Assembly: GCA_016712285.1 (NCBI GenBank)
Contig: JADJRK010000001.1
Coordinates: 744,001 to 808,000, forward strand
Length of the DNA: 64,000 nucleotides
DNA from: Planctomycetota bacterium
Lineage (GTDB): Bacteria; Planctomycetota; UBA8742; UBA2392
Reading direction: 5' to 3'
Both the position numbers and the translations under genes were made by a program. The notes under the pieces were generated by a model that saw only the letters and a program-made list of their open reading frames with translations, did not search any database and was not told where the DNA came from. Positions within the stretch are counted from its first letter, which is position 1. Each line of letters starts with the position of its first letter. Of the stretch, positions 10,258 to 17,760 are shown one piece after another.

Positions 10258-10962
10258 TCAGAAATAGAGCCTGAGGCCGGCCCTGAACACCAGCCACTGA
10301 AAGCGGCCGTCCTCGCGAAGGTTGTCCTGAAAGCCCCTTACGGGCCTGTCGGCTGATTGAATCAGCGCAAAGTTTGTGCGCAGGCCCGTCTCAATGAAGC
10401 CGCGGGTGAAGTCGTCGCCAAACTCCAGCCCAGCCGTATGCACGGTGCCCAGTGTCAGCATGAAGACCTTGCCGACACCGCTGCCGGTGATGCGCTCGTC
10501 CACCTGGTAGTAGTAGTATCCCGCGGACGCGCTGAGCCCGTGATCGGTATAGAAGGCGATCATCGGGTCAAAGTCGAAGTGAAAGCGCACGGTGGGCTCA
10601 AAGTAGGCCGCACGGACCTGCGGCCGATAGCTTCGCGCGGTGCCAAGCTCCTGGTTGTACTCAAGCCTGAAGTTCAACGAGATGTTGCTCATCAGCTTGA
10701 ACCCGAAGCCCAGGCCGGCAGAAAACGTCGTGTGCTTGCTGGCGACAATGCCGCCCCAGATTTCGGCGTTCAGCGAGCGCCACTGGGATGCTTCGATCAG
10801 TGCCTTGGATTGTTCTTCGGCAGACTTGTCGCTGCCGGACTCTGCCTGGGCCTTGAACAGGTTTGCAGCGCGGGGCTTCGCGGGGAAGTGCCCCAGTTCG
10901 TGGGCGTGCAGGCCGTCGATACCGCAGCCAAGCACGATCAACAACAGCGACAAACGCAACAT
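10258..10962 (-). CDS. Probable outer-membrane beta-barrel protein
   Basis: The protein is 234 residues from the ATG at 10962, with an N-terminal signal peptide (MLRLSLLLIVLGCGIDGLHA). The mature part has many alternating hydrophobic/polar strands rich in aromatics (for example TTFSAGLGFGFKL, VRFHFDF, SASAGYYYYQV). It ends in LRLYF, with the terminal Phe used by the BAM machinery to recognise outer-membrane proteins. The barrel assignment is inferred from this pattern; transport or adhesion function cannot be told. An in-frame upstream extension exists but lacks a signal sequence at its start. Confidence 0.7.
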   Translation of the reverse strand: MLRLSLLLIVLGCGIDGLHAHELGHFPAKPRAANLFKAQAESGSDKSAEEQSKALIEASQWRSLNAEIWGGIVASKHTTFSAGLGFGFKLMSNISLNFRLEYNQELGTARSYRPQVRAAYFEPTVRFHFDFDPMIAFYTDHGLSASAGYYYYQVDERITGSGVGKVFMLTLGTVHTAGLEFGDDFTRGFIETGLRTNFALIQSADRPVRGFQDNLREDGRFQWLVFRAGLRLYF

Positions 10963-10990
10963 GCCCTGCCCCCCCGGTAGTGGGCGCAGG

Positions 10991-12046
10991 TTAGCGTGAA
11001 TCTCTTGCTGACGCAAAGACCCTGCGTCGCCGCAAGAACGCTGCCATGGAAAACGGTGCAAGGCCCAACAACCAGCGCGCACCCGTTGTGCCGATCGCGC
11101 AGCCACCGCCGCCTTCGTCGTCACCGCCGCCTCCGCCTCCACCGCCGGGTGGGGGAGTCGTGCCGCCGACGAAACCCACGTCGCCCTGTGCAATACCAGA
11201 ACGAAAGTCCACCGCGACGTTGGCCGTCGTCAGGTTGACGTTTGCCGTGCCGGTGCCGCTGAACCCGCCGCCGCTGCACGTCACGACCCATGCACCGCTG
11301 CTGCATGCCAGCGAGTATCCGCCGCCCGCGTTGGTCATGACGCTGGGGCTCCCCGGTCCGGAAGCCGACACGTTCACGCCCGCCAGCGCTTCGCCCAGGT
11401 CGTAACGGCCATTGCTGTTAAGGTCGTTGTAGACCACGCCTGTGATCCAGACCGGGTCGGTGCCGGTGCGCTCGGCCGTGTGGATCGTCCAGTATGCGCC
11501 GGCGTTGTAGCCAGCCTGCGGCGCAGCACCCTCGGCATAGCCGGTGCCGATTTCGCGGTGCGTCTCCCAGAACGGCTGCATCGCCAGCAGATGGTAGCGG
11601 TGCCCGGGCGGGTTTACACCCTGGTCGATGATCAGTGCCTTGAGCGCATCTGCGCCGACATAGCTGATCGAGCCACCGGTAGTGAACACACATGCAAGTG
11701 ACTCGATGTTGTTGCCACTCGATGCATACGGCAGCGGATAACCGGCGGTGATTGCCATGCCATTGGGCGCGCCAAGCGTCGGGCTGGTATGGGCGAAGTA
11801 GCCATTGGTTGCCATGTCGGTCGAATGCACGCGGGCGGACTCGCACAGGTCCACGTTGACGGCAAGGGGCGGCTGTGCAGCCACGCCATTGAGAATGCCA
11901 CCCAGGCCGTTGGCGGTGTCATAGGCCTGCGGGTTGGCGCGGGCACGGTTGAGTTCGTAGATGAAGGCCACTTCGGCGGCGCTGGGCTGCTGGGCTGCCA
12001 GCGGCACGGCACCCAGCAACAGCAAGGCGAGAACCACACGTATCAT
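10991..12046 (-). CDS. Secreted CAP-domain protein with SdrD-B-like domain and C-terminal sorting signal
   Basis: The product is 351 residues. A signal peptide (MIRVVLALLLLGAVPLAAQ) precedes a CAP/SCP domain (about 25-215), recognisable from FIYELNRARANPQAYD, HSTDMATNGYFAHTSP and GHRYHLL. A Cna-B/SdrD-like domain follows, opening ITGVVYNDLNSNGRYDLGE with a calcium-loop-like acidic motif. The C-terminus has a Pro/Gly-rich spacer, a Cys-containing GGGGCAIG motif, a hydrophobic helix and RRRR. That is a tripartite layout like MYXO- or Synergist-CTERM sorting tags, so surface anchoring after proteolysis is likely. CAP-domain function varies and is not predictable here. Confidence 0.85.
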   Translation of the reverse strand: MIRVVLALLLLGAVPLAAQQPSAAEVAFIYELNRARANPQAYDTANGLGGILNGVAAQPPLAVNVDLCESARVHSTDMATNGYFAHTSPTLGAPNGMAITAGYPLPYASSGNNIESLACVFTTGGSISYVGADALKALIIDQGVNPPGHRYHLLAMQPFWETHREIGTGYAEGAAPQAGYNAGAYWTIHTAERTGTDPVWITGVVYNDLNSNGRYDLGEALAGVNVSASGPGSPSVMTNAGGGYSLACSSGAWVVTCSGGGFSGTGTANVNLTTANVAVDFRSGIAQGDVGFVGGTTPPPGGGGGGGGDDEGGGGCAIGTTGARWLLGLAPFSMAAFLRRRRVFASARDSR

Positions 12047-12079
12047 GCCGGCCTCCGGTGAACGAGCTGAGTTCTCAGT

Positions 12080-12592
12080 CTAGCGCGGAAGCACCGGCGC
12101 TGACAAAGCCTTTCGCAGGATCACACGCACGCCCGGGCGGTCAGGGCCGCTGGTCACGCCGACGATACTGAAGCCTTCGTGTAGGTTCAGGATCAGCATG
12201 CCGGGGTTGTCGCCCCAGGTGTGGGTTTCCACATGCGTGATGCCGTGCTCATGTGCCCAGGCGTGCTGGGCGCGAATCAGTGCGCGAGCAAGTCCCTTGC
12301 GACGATGGTGGGGGTGAACACCGCCAAGCCACGAGTAAAGAATCTCGTGCCGGTTGCCTGTGCGGTATGCGATTTTGTAGGCCACGACCCGCTCTGCATC
12401 AAACGTCGCCAGTACAAGCGATTCGCGACCCGCCAGGCCGGCGCGCACTTCGGCCAACAGCCCGGCTTTCTGTTCAGGCGTGGCGTACTGTCGCGAGGGC
12501 AAACACTCATGGTGCAGGTCGATCAGCGGACGAAGCTGCTCGTCATCGACAGCGACCTCACGAATGCAGTATCTCTCGGGAGTCATCGGCAT
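12080..12592 (-). CDS. GNAT-family N-acetyltransferase
   Basis: The protein is 170 residues from the ATG at 12592, which lies 10 bp after the stop of the PHP gene. An ATG two codons downstream is equally possible. The GNAT core is visible: beta4-alpha3 with the acetyl-CoA pyrophosphate loop HPHHRRKGLARALI (R/Q-x-x-G-x-G/A type), then an ETHTWGDNPGMLILNLHEGF segment typical of N-terminal or small-molecule acetyltransferases. The substrate is unknown. It is probably co-transcribed with the PHP phosphoesterase upstream. Confidence 0.85.
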   Translation of the reverse strand: MPMTPERYCIREVAVDDEQLRPLIDLHHECLPSRQYATPEQKAGLLAEVRAGLAGRESLVLATFDAERVVAYKIAYRTGNRHEILYSWLGGVHPHHRRKGLARALIRAQHAWAHEHGITHVETHTWGDNPGMLILNLHEGFSIVGVTSGPDRPGVRVILRKALSAPVLPR

Positions 12593-12602
12593 CGCGACCC
12601 AG

Positions 12603-13523
12603 TCAACATTGCTGCCTGGCAGCGCGCAGGCTGTCGAGCAGAGCAGCGGGCACCTTGAACCCGCCGCCCTCTCCGTGTCCCAGCGTCGTATGCGGCTTGG
12701 TCTTGCCGCCGTGGTAGTCGCTGCCGCCGGTGACGATGAACCCGAGGCGGTTGGCAATGGCGAGCAAGCCCTGCGTCCAGTCGGCATCGTGGTCCGGGTA
12801 AATCACTTCAATGCCCATCAAGCCGTAGCCCTTCATTTCACGCAGGTAGTCCTCGGTGGCAGCAAGGTTTCCGCGATTGAGCCAGTAGGGGTGAGCAAGC
12901 ACCGGCACCGCGTGGTGCTCGCGCACGAATTGCAGCGCCTCTTGCGGGCCGAAAGTGTCTTTCTCGAAGTATGCCGGGCCGTCGTTGGCGATCCACTTGT
13001 CGAAGGCCTCCTGGCGCGAACTGGCATAACCTCGTTTCACCATGAGCGCTGCTATGTGCGGGCGGCCAACGACTGCCTCGCCGGCTTCTGCGGCCAGTTC
13101 GTCGTAGGTCATCGGCATGCCGAGCTTCGCAAGCGCATCCAGGATGTTGCGGTTGCGGGATTCACGCTTGTCGGCGATTTCGCGCAGGCGGGCATCAAAG
13201 GCCTCGTCGTCAGGGTCGTACCCGTACGCCAGCAGGTGGAACGTGCCGCCGCTCAACTTGACACTAATCTCGCAGCCCGGAATCACTTCCACGCCCAGGC
13301 GCTTGCCAGTCTCGATTGCCCGCTTCACGCCGCGCGTGGTGTCATGATCGGTCAGGCTGATTGCTTTCAGGCCCAGGGCCGCGGCCCATTCGACAAGAAA
13401 TTCCGGCTGCTGCTCGCCGTCGCTGCACTTTGAATGCATATGCAAGTCAATGCAGCCGGCAACGTCGGCGGGCGGTCCCATGTGTGAAGACGGGGCTGGA
13501 AACTTGCTCATGGCTGCCAGCAT
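12603..13523 (-). CDS. PHP-domain phosphoesterase (YciV/TrpH type)
   Basis: This 306-residue protein has the PHP metal motifs in order: DLHMHSKCSDG, LTDHDT, the glutamate in PGCEIS, HIAALMV, LAHPYWL and GGSDYHG. This set matches the RNase AM / nucleoside 3',5'-bisphosphate phosphatase subgroup, which removes phosphate from 3',5'-bisphosphates or trims RNA 5' ends. The substrate within that group is inferred. Starts at 13523 or at the ATG four codons later are both possible, and neither has a strong ribosome site. It is followed by the GNAT gene. Confidence 0.88.
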   Translation of the reverse strand: MLAAMSKFPAPSSHMGPPADVAGCIDLHMHSKCSDGEQQPEFLVEWAAALGLKAISLTDHDTTRGVKRAIETGKRLGVEVIPGCEISVKLSGGTFHLLAYGYDPDDEAFDARLREIADKRESRNRNILDALAKLGMPMTYDELAAEAGEAVVGRPHIAALMVKRGYASSRQEAFDKWIANDGPAYFEKDTFGPQEALQFVREHHAVPVLAHPYWLNRGNLAATEDYLREMKGYGLMGIEVIYPDHDADWTQGLLAIANRLGFIVTGGSDYHGGKTKPHTTLGHGEGGGFKVPAALLDSLRAARQQC

Positions 13524-13538
13524 AACATCGGCAGGGCC

Positions 13539-14393
13539 TTACTCGATGTCGATGTGCACCGAGCAATGGGAGACGTCCTGTTCTGCCTCAAGCGCAACGC
13601 GAACCGCCTCTCCAATATCGTGGGCCTGCTTCAGTGAAAGTTCCGGGTCCACCACGATGTGCACCAGAACATGCAGCATCGTGCCAAGGTACTGTGCGCG
13701 CATGTCATGGGCGGCTTTCACGCCGGGAACGGCAGCGGCAATCGCTGCCAGCTCGGCTTGACGCTCCGGTTTGGGTGCTTCGCCCATCAACAATCGGATG
13801 TTGTCGCGCGCGAGTTCAACGCCCGACCATGCGATCCAGGCAGCGATCGGCAGCGCGAGCCAGGCATCCAGCGTTGGCATGCCGAATCGCGCCGCGAAGA
13901 ACCCGCCGATTGCAAGCAGGCCCAGCAATACATCGTTGCGCGCATCCACCGCCAGCGCATGCAGGGCAGGTCGCACGTGGCCGTGGTTTCGCGATAAGGC
14001 ATAAATGGTGCCCTTGAAGATCACTTTGGCGCCGAACACTCCTGCCATCACCCAGCCCAGCGACGGCTCCGCGTCGCCCAGCAACGCAAACACTGCGCTG
14101 CGGCCGACTTCGAACGCGACCACGCCGGCGATCACGGCGGTCACCAGCCCGCCAATCGGCTGTGCGCGGGTGTGTCCGAAGGGGTGCTCTTTGTCCTGGG
14201 GCTGGCGACTGATGCCGACCGTCCAGGTCAACACGGCTGCCGTGAACACGTCCATGAAGCTATCAGCGGCTTGGGCCAGGGCGAGTTGGCTGGACGAGAT
14301 CCACCATATGGCACCGATGGCGGCGACAAACGCCAAACTCCCCACCAGCGTAATGCGGGGAAGCAGAATGTCGGCTCTTTGCGGATTGGCCAT
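13539..14393 (-). CDS. Cation diffusion facilitator (CDF) transporter
   Basis: This 284-residue protein has about six membrane helices in the N-terminal two-thirds and a C-terminal ferredoxin-like cytoplasmic domain (about 200-284). The metal-exchange site is seen as DSFMDVF in TM2 and HALAVDARNDV in TM5, the HxxxD of CDF exporters. The DKEHPFGH motif between TM2 and TM3 is family-typical. It probably exports Zn2+, Mn2+ or Fe2+ by proton antiport; the metal is not predictable. It is divergent from the gene at 14508. Confidence 0.92.
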   Translation of the reverse strand: MANPQRADILLPRITLVGSLAFVAAIGAIWWISSSQLALAQAADSFMDVFTAAVLTWTVGISRQPQDKEHPFGHTRAQPIGGLVTAVIAGVVAFEVGRSAVFALLGDAEPSLGWVMAGVFGAKVIFKGTIYALSRNHGHVRPALHALAVDARNDVLLGLLAIGGFFAARFGMPTLDAWLALPIAAWIAWSGVELARDNIRLLMGEAPKPERQAELAAIAAAVPGVKAAHDMRAQYLGTMLHVLVHIVVDPELSLKQAHDIGEAVRVALEAEQDVSHCSVHIDIE

Positions 14394-14410
14394 GATTGGT
14401 GCAAAACCTT

Positions 14411-14426
14411 TGGCACTCGCGTTGTG
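14411..14426 (+). promoter_or_regulatory. Candidate sigma-54 promoter
   Basis: TGGCAC, then five bases, then TTGTG resembles the -24/-12 consensus TGGCAC-N5-TTGCA, with the final GC changed to GT. The spacing is correct and the site lies 82 bp before the start at 14508. A sigma-54 activator is encoded near 25.5-27.4 kb. The altered -12 element weakens the case. Confidence 0.3.
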
Positions 14427-14507
14427 CTGAAACGTATTCCATACTATGAGTTAGGGCTTACCCCAAAGCAGGACAACCGTCACCCCCCTGACGGAAGAGG
14501 AGACGAC

Positions 14508-16193
14508 ATGAGACTGCGATCATATGCATTGGCGAGTGCCGCCATCGCCGTATTGCTCGGAGTTTTCTCGACGAACCCGCAGGCCGACCTGAAACAGGAC
14601 TTGTCTGCCTTCAACAAGGTATGGAACGACAAGAAGTCGATCAACCTCGACAAGATGAAAGCCATTGAAGCGCTGCCGCGAGGCGACGCCGGCCTGGCCG
14701 AGACGTACACGACGATCCTTGAATCCGACGTGTGGCAGTACCGCGCCGAGGTTCTGCAGCGCATCACAACCGAGACCGAACCGGCCCTGCTGGACGCGTT
14801 GGCCAAGTGGCTGTTTGATCCCAAACAGAACGTGAAAAAGCCAGCCGCCGCGGAGCATGTGGCGTTTGCCCTGCTGAACAACCAGAAGTGGGCAACACCC
14901 GAGAACTGGCAGCGCGCCGGAGAGCTGGTGGCGCAAGAAAAGCTGGCAGAGAAGGTGAAGGCCCGCGTGATTCGTGAGCTGGGTCGCTGGCGCTTCCAGA
15001 TGGAGACGCCCGAGCAGATTGCGTCGCCTGACGCGCAGGGGCCGATGAAGGCCAACGCGCGCATCCTGGTTTCGCTGCTGAGCGCGAACATGAAAGAGCG
15101 CAAGCCCAGCGTGAACCTGCGCTTCCTGCTTGCCGACGCGCTTGAGAACATCAGCGGCGAAGAGTTCGGCTACGAGATCGACAAGTGGGAGTTCTGGATC
15201 CAGAACCTCAAAGACACCGACATGCTTGCGCCACGCACGCCAAGCAAGTTCAAGGACCAGTTCACGGACGTTGAGATCGAAGGTCACAGCTTCGTGCGTA
15301 AGACCGCGCGGCCGACCGACCTTGAAATCCTGATCCTGCCGGACCTGGGCAAGTCAGAGCAGTACTGGTACCCGTATATTTTCGAGCTCAACAAGACCTT
15401 CAAGTGCACCTTTGTTGACCTGCCGGACTGCAGCCGCATGGCAGGCCTGGAGTGGATGCGCAACCGCGACGGCTCTGAAAACCGCACCGCGTACTACTAC
15501 CCGCTCAAGCAACTGGTCGAGGCGTTTGAAGCACGGCGCGAAGCCAGCAAGCAGAAGAAGATCGCGCTGATTGCGCACGGCGTTTCAGGCTGGATAGCGC
15601 TTGAATACCTGAACCTGCATCCTGAAAGCGTATCGTTTGCCGTGATTCTGGAAACATGGAGCGGCAAGGGCTCACGCGAGCAGGCGCGCCTGGCGCTGGA
15701 AGGCAGCAAGGACGAGGCTTACAAGTACCACGGCCAAGACCTGATTTACGACCCGAGCGGCCGCATCGGTAGTCTTAGCCTGAACGAGGAACAGAAGATG
15801 TGGTCGGGCACCGGCGCCTACAAGCGCCGCTGGGCTGACCCCAAGGCCCTTGAGCCGATCTTCTATGCGCAGCGCCCGTTCCAGAAGGCGATTGAGGGCT
15901 CAGCCCGCATCCTGGTGCCCGAGTACGAGTTCAAGGATGCAGCCAAGGGCAAGAAGATCGACGTTCCGGTGCTGTTCATCCATGGCGCAATGGACCCCAT
16001 GTTCGTCAAGGACGACGAGAAAGAGTACCGTCGCGCACTGGTCAAGGCGACCTGGTCGGTGTTTGCCAACTCGGCGGACACGCCTTGGGCCGAAGAGCCG
16101 GTGTTGTTCTTTGAAACCTTCAACAAGCTGCTTGAGGAACACAAGATCCTCGAGACGCTCAAGAAGGAGAAAGAAAAGGAAGGCGACAAGTAG
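14508..16193 (+). CDS. Secreted helical-repeat plus alpha/beta-hydrolase-fold protein, degenerate triad
   Basis: The protein is 561 residues from the ATG at 14508 (GAGGAG site upstream). A signal peptide (MRLRSYALASAAIAVLLGVFS) leads into an alpha-helical N-terminal half (about 30-240) with HEAT-like pairs. The C-terminal half has an alpha/beta-hydrolase fold. The nucleophile elbow reads AHGVSGW (Ser kept, the usual last Gly is Trp) and the acid strand reads HGAMDPMF. Where the catalytic His is expected (GHxPxxExP) the sequence is SADTPWAEEP, so His appears replaced by Asp. It is probably a periplasmic protein, possibly without hydrolase activity. The tail is Lys/Glu-rich. Confidence 0.7.
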   Translation: MRLRSYALASAAIAVLLGVFSTNPQADLKQDLSAFNKVWNDKKSINLDKMKAIEALPRGDAGLAETYTTILESDVWQYRAEVLQRITTETEPALLDALAKWLFDPKQNVKKPAAAEHVAFALLNNQKWATPENWQRAGELVAQEKLAEKVKARVIRELGRWRFQMETPEQIASPDAQGPMKANARILVSLLSANMKERKPSVNLRFLLADALENISGEEFGYEIDKWEFWIQNLKDTDMLAPRTPSKFKDQFTDVEIEGHSFVRKTARPTDLEILILPDLGKSEQYWYPYIFELNKTFKCTFVDLPDCSRMAGLEWMRNRDGSENRTAYYYPLKQLVEAFEARREASKQKKIALIAHGVSGWIALEYLNLHPESVSFAVILETWSGKGSREQARLALEGSKDEAYKYHGQDLIYDPSGRIGSLSLNEEQKMWSGTGAYKRRWADPKALEPIFYAQRPFQKAIEGSARILVPEYEFKDAAKGKKIDVPVLFIHGAMDPMFVKDDEKEYRRALVKATWSVFANSADTPWAEEPVLFFETFNKLLEEHKILETLKKEKEKEGDK

Positions 16194-16210
16194 TCCCTGC
16201 TCAAATGAAA

Positions 16211-16240
16211 ACGGGCGCCCCATGGGGCGCCCGTTGCTTT
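16211..16240. terminator. Bidirectional hairpin terminator between convergent genes
   Basis: A perfect 24-nt palindrome (ACGGGCGCCCC-AT-GGGGCGCCCGT) lies between the stop of the plus-strand hydrolase-like gene and the stop of the minus-strand coiled-coil gene. It is preceded by AAA and followed by TGCTTT, so it can work in both directions. Confidence 0.8.
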
Positions 16241-16251
16241 GGCAAGTGGTT

Positions 16252-17157
16252 CTACGCCGCTTCCTTGATCTGCTGCCGCAGCACTTTGTTGGCATCCAGC
16301 ATCGCGCGCAGGAAGCCGATGCGGGCGTTGTCCTTCGTGCCCTCGGCGCCGACCTTGCTGGCTTCACCGTCATCGGCCACCGCAAACTGGCGCGTGCTCA
16401 GGCGTTCAATCTCAAATGCAAGGCGCTTGATGCGGGCTTCCAGCTCAATGATGCGACCGCTCTGGTCGCTTTCAGGCCCGTTGATGTTGCGCTGGCGCTG
16501 GCTTTCCGAAATCGCGAGTTGCAACAGCGAAGCCTTGACCTCTTCGGCCTCCTGCATCGCGCGCATCCCGACTTCAACGCTCTCGCGGCGCAGTGCCTCT
16601 TGGGCTGATTCCAGGGCCAACAACCGTTCGCGAGCCTCACGACTCTCACGACTTTCGGCTTCAAGCCGCTCGATGCGCGCCGTTGCCTTGCGCCACTCGA
16701 CGCCCGCCGGTGCGGCGTCCACGTTGGCAACGCGGCTTGCCAGGGCGGACAGCGCCTTCTGCAGCATGCCTGTCTGCTCGCGCTGGCGATCAAGTTCCAG
16801 GGCAAGTTCATCGGCGACTGCGCGGGCGTGAATCGCCTGTTCATGCAGCAGGCGCTCGTTGCGATAGCGCGTTGCTTCGGCCTCGACTAGTGCCATGCGG
16901 CGCTGTGAGGCCTTGCTGGCCAGCGCGTTCAATTGCCTTTCGTGCTCGGCCTGGCGTTCAAGCTGCATGCGGTTGAGCTGCATGACGACCATCGCGCCGA
17001 AGGACACAAGCACGGCGCCGAACAGCATTTCCCACAGCAGCGCATAGCCAAGCTCGCCACTGCGGGCACGATTCAACAGAAAGCCTGCCAGCAGACCCAG
17101 AAAGGGCGCGACGATCAGGCGGCGGTTCAAGTGTGCAAGCACGAGGTTCATGAGCAT
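16252..17157 (-). CDS. Membrane-anchored coiled-coil protein of unknown function
   Basis: This 301-residue protein has one or two N-terminal membrane segments (about 13-28 and 38-60, the second with LFGAVLVSFGAMVVM). They are followed by a long, highly charged heptad-rich coiled coil (about 62-275) with Glu/Arg/Ala repeats. The C-terminus IGFLRAMLDANKVLRQQIKEAA is helical. It could act as a scaffold on the inner membrane. It starts 12 bp after the RusA-like gene, so they are probably co-transcribed. No family recognised. Confidence 0.7.
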   Translation of the reverse strand: MLMNLVLAHLNRRLIVAPFLGLLAGFLLNRARSGELGYALLWEMLFGAVLVSFGAMVVMQLNRMQLERQAEHERQLNALASKASQRRMALVEAEATRYRNERLLHEQAIHARAVADELALELDRQREQTGMLQKALSALASRVANVDAAPAGVEWRKATARIERLEAESRESREARERLLALESAQEALRRESVEVGMRAMQEAEEVKASLLQLAISESQRQRNINGPESDQSGRIIELEARIKRLAFEIERLSTRQFAVADDGEASKVGAEGTKDNARIGFLRAMLDANKVLRQQIKEAA

Positions 17158-17168
17158 TTCCTGCTGGT

Positions 17169-17708
17169 TCAGGCGGCTTCCGAGTCTGTGTCCTGCTGCA
17201 TAACGCGAAGTTGCAGGACGGTGCGTTCAGTTTCGGCGTCGTGCTTTTGGAGCACCACGCGAAACACGTGGCTGTCGTCGATGCCCAAGGCACCGCATAC
17301 GCAGTCTTCGAGGAACTTAACGCGGTTGGTCAGGTCTACCCGGCGAACCTTCCCTGACTTGGTCCACGCGCTCAGGTAGATATCGATGCGCATTTCATAG
17401 AGCTGTGCCGGGTCCAGCGTGTCCCCGACCATTGCCAGGATCAGGCGGCGGATGCGCCGGGCGTTCTGGGTCAGTACACGCTTGATGATCCCGGTTTCGG
17501 GGTCTCGCACCGTGGAAAACAGCTTGTTCACGCTCGGCGGCAGGAACGGCAGTGCCAGCCGAAAAGGCTTGTCACTGACGGCCTGGCGTGCCCACGGCCG
17601 GCGCGAAACCGCGGCTTTGTGGCCCTGGCGACGGCCGCCGGCCAATGCTCGGTACTCTGCGGCGGTCAGGCGCGCGGGACGGGTACGTTCGGGCTCAGGT
17701 GCGGGCAT
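17169..17708 (-). CDS. RusA-like endodeoxyribonuclease
   Basis: The protein is 179 residues. The RusA core starts at about residue 48 (FRLALPFLPPSVNKLF, with the PxxxN motif). It contains the catalytic carboxylate region RRVDLTNRVKFLEDCVCGALGIDDSHV, matching the D-x-x-N-x-x-K...D...DD pattern of RusA Holliday-junction resolvases. The N-terminal about 45 residues are basic and Pro-rich and may help bind DNA. RusA genes are usually phage-borne, yet no phage genes are nearby. It could instead work in recombination or repair. The resolvase activity is inferred. Confidence 0.8.
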   Translation of the reverse strand: MPAPEPERTRPARLTAAEYRALAGGRRQGHKAAVSRRPWARQAVSDKPFRLALPFLPPSVNKLFSTVRDPETGIIKRVLTQNARRIRRLILAMVGDTLDPAQLYEMRIDIYLSAWTKSGKVRRVDLTNRVKFLEDCVCGALGIDDSHVFRVVLQKHDAETERTVLQLRVMQQDTDSEAA

Positions 17709-17760
17709 GAAATCTCCGCTTCCTGATCGACGTTTTTGGGGCTAACGCTGTAACTGAAAT

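Noticed and set aside
17169..17708. A prophage around the RusA-like gene
   Set aside because: No integrase, capsid, terminase or lysis gene lies nearby, and base composition looks unchanged.
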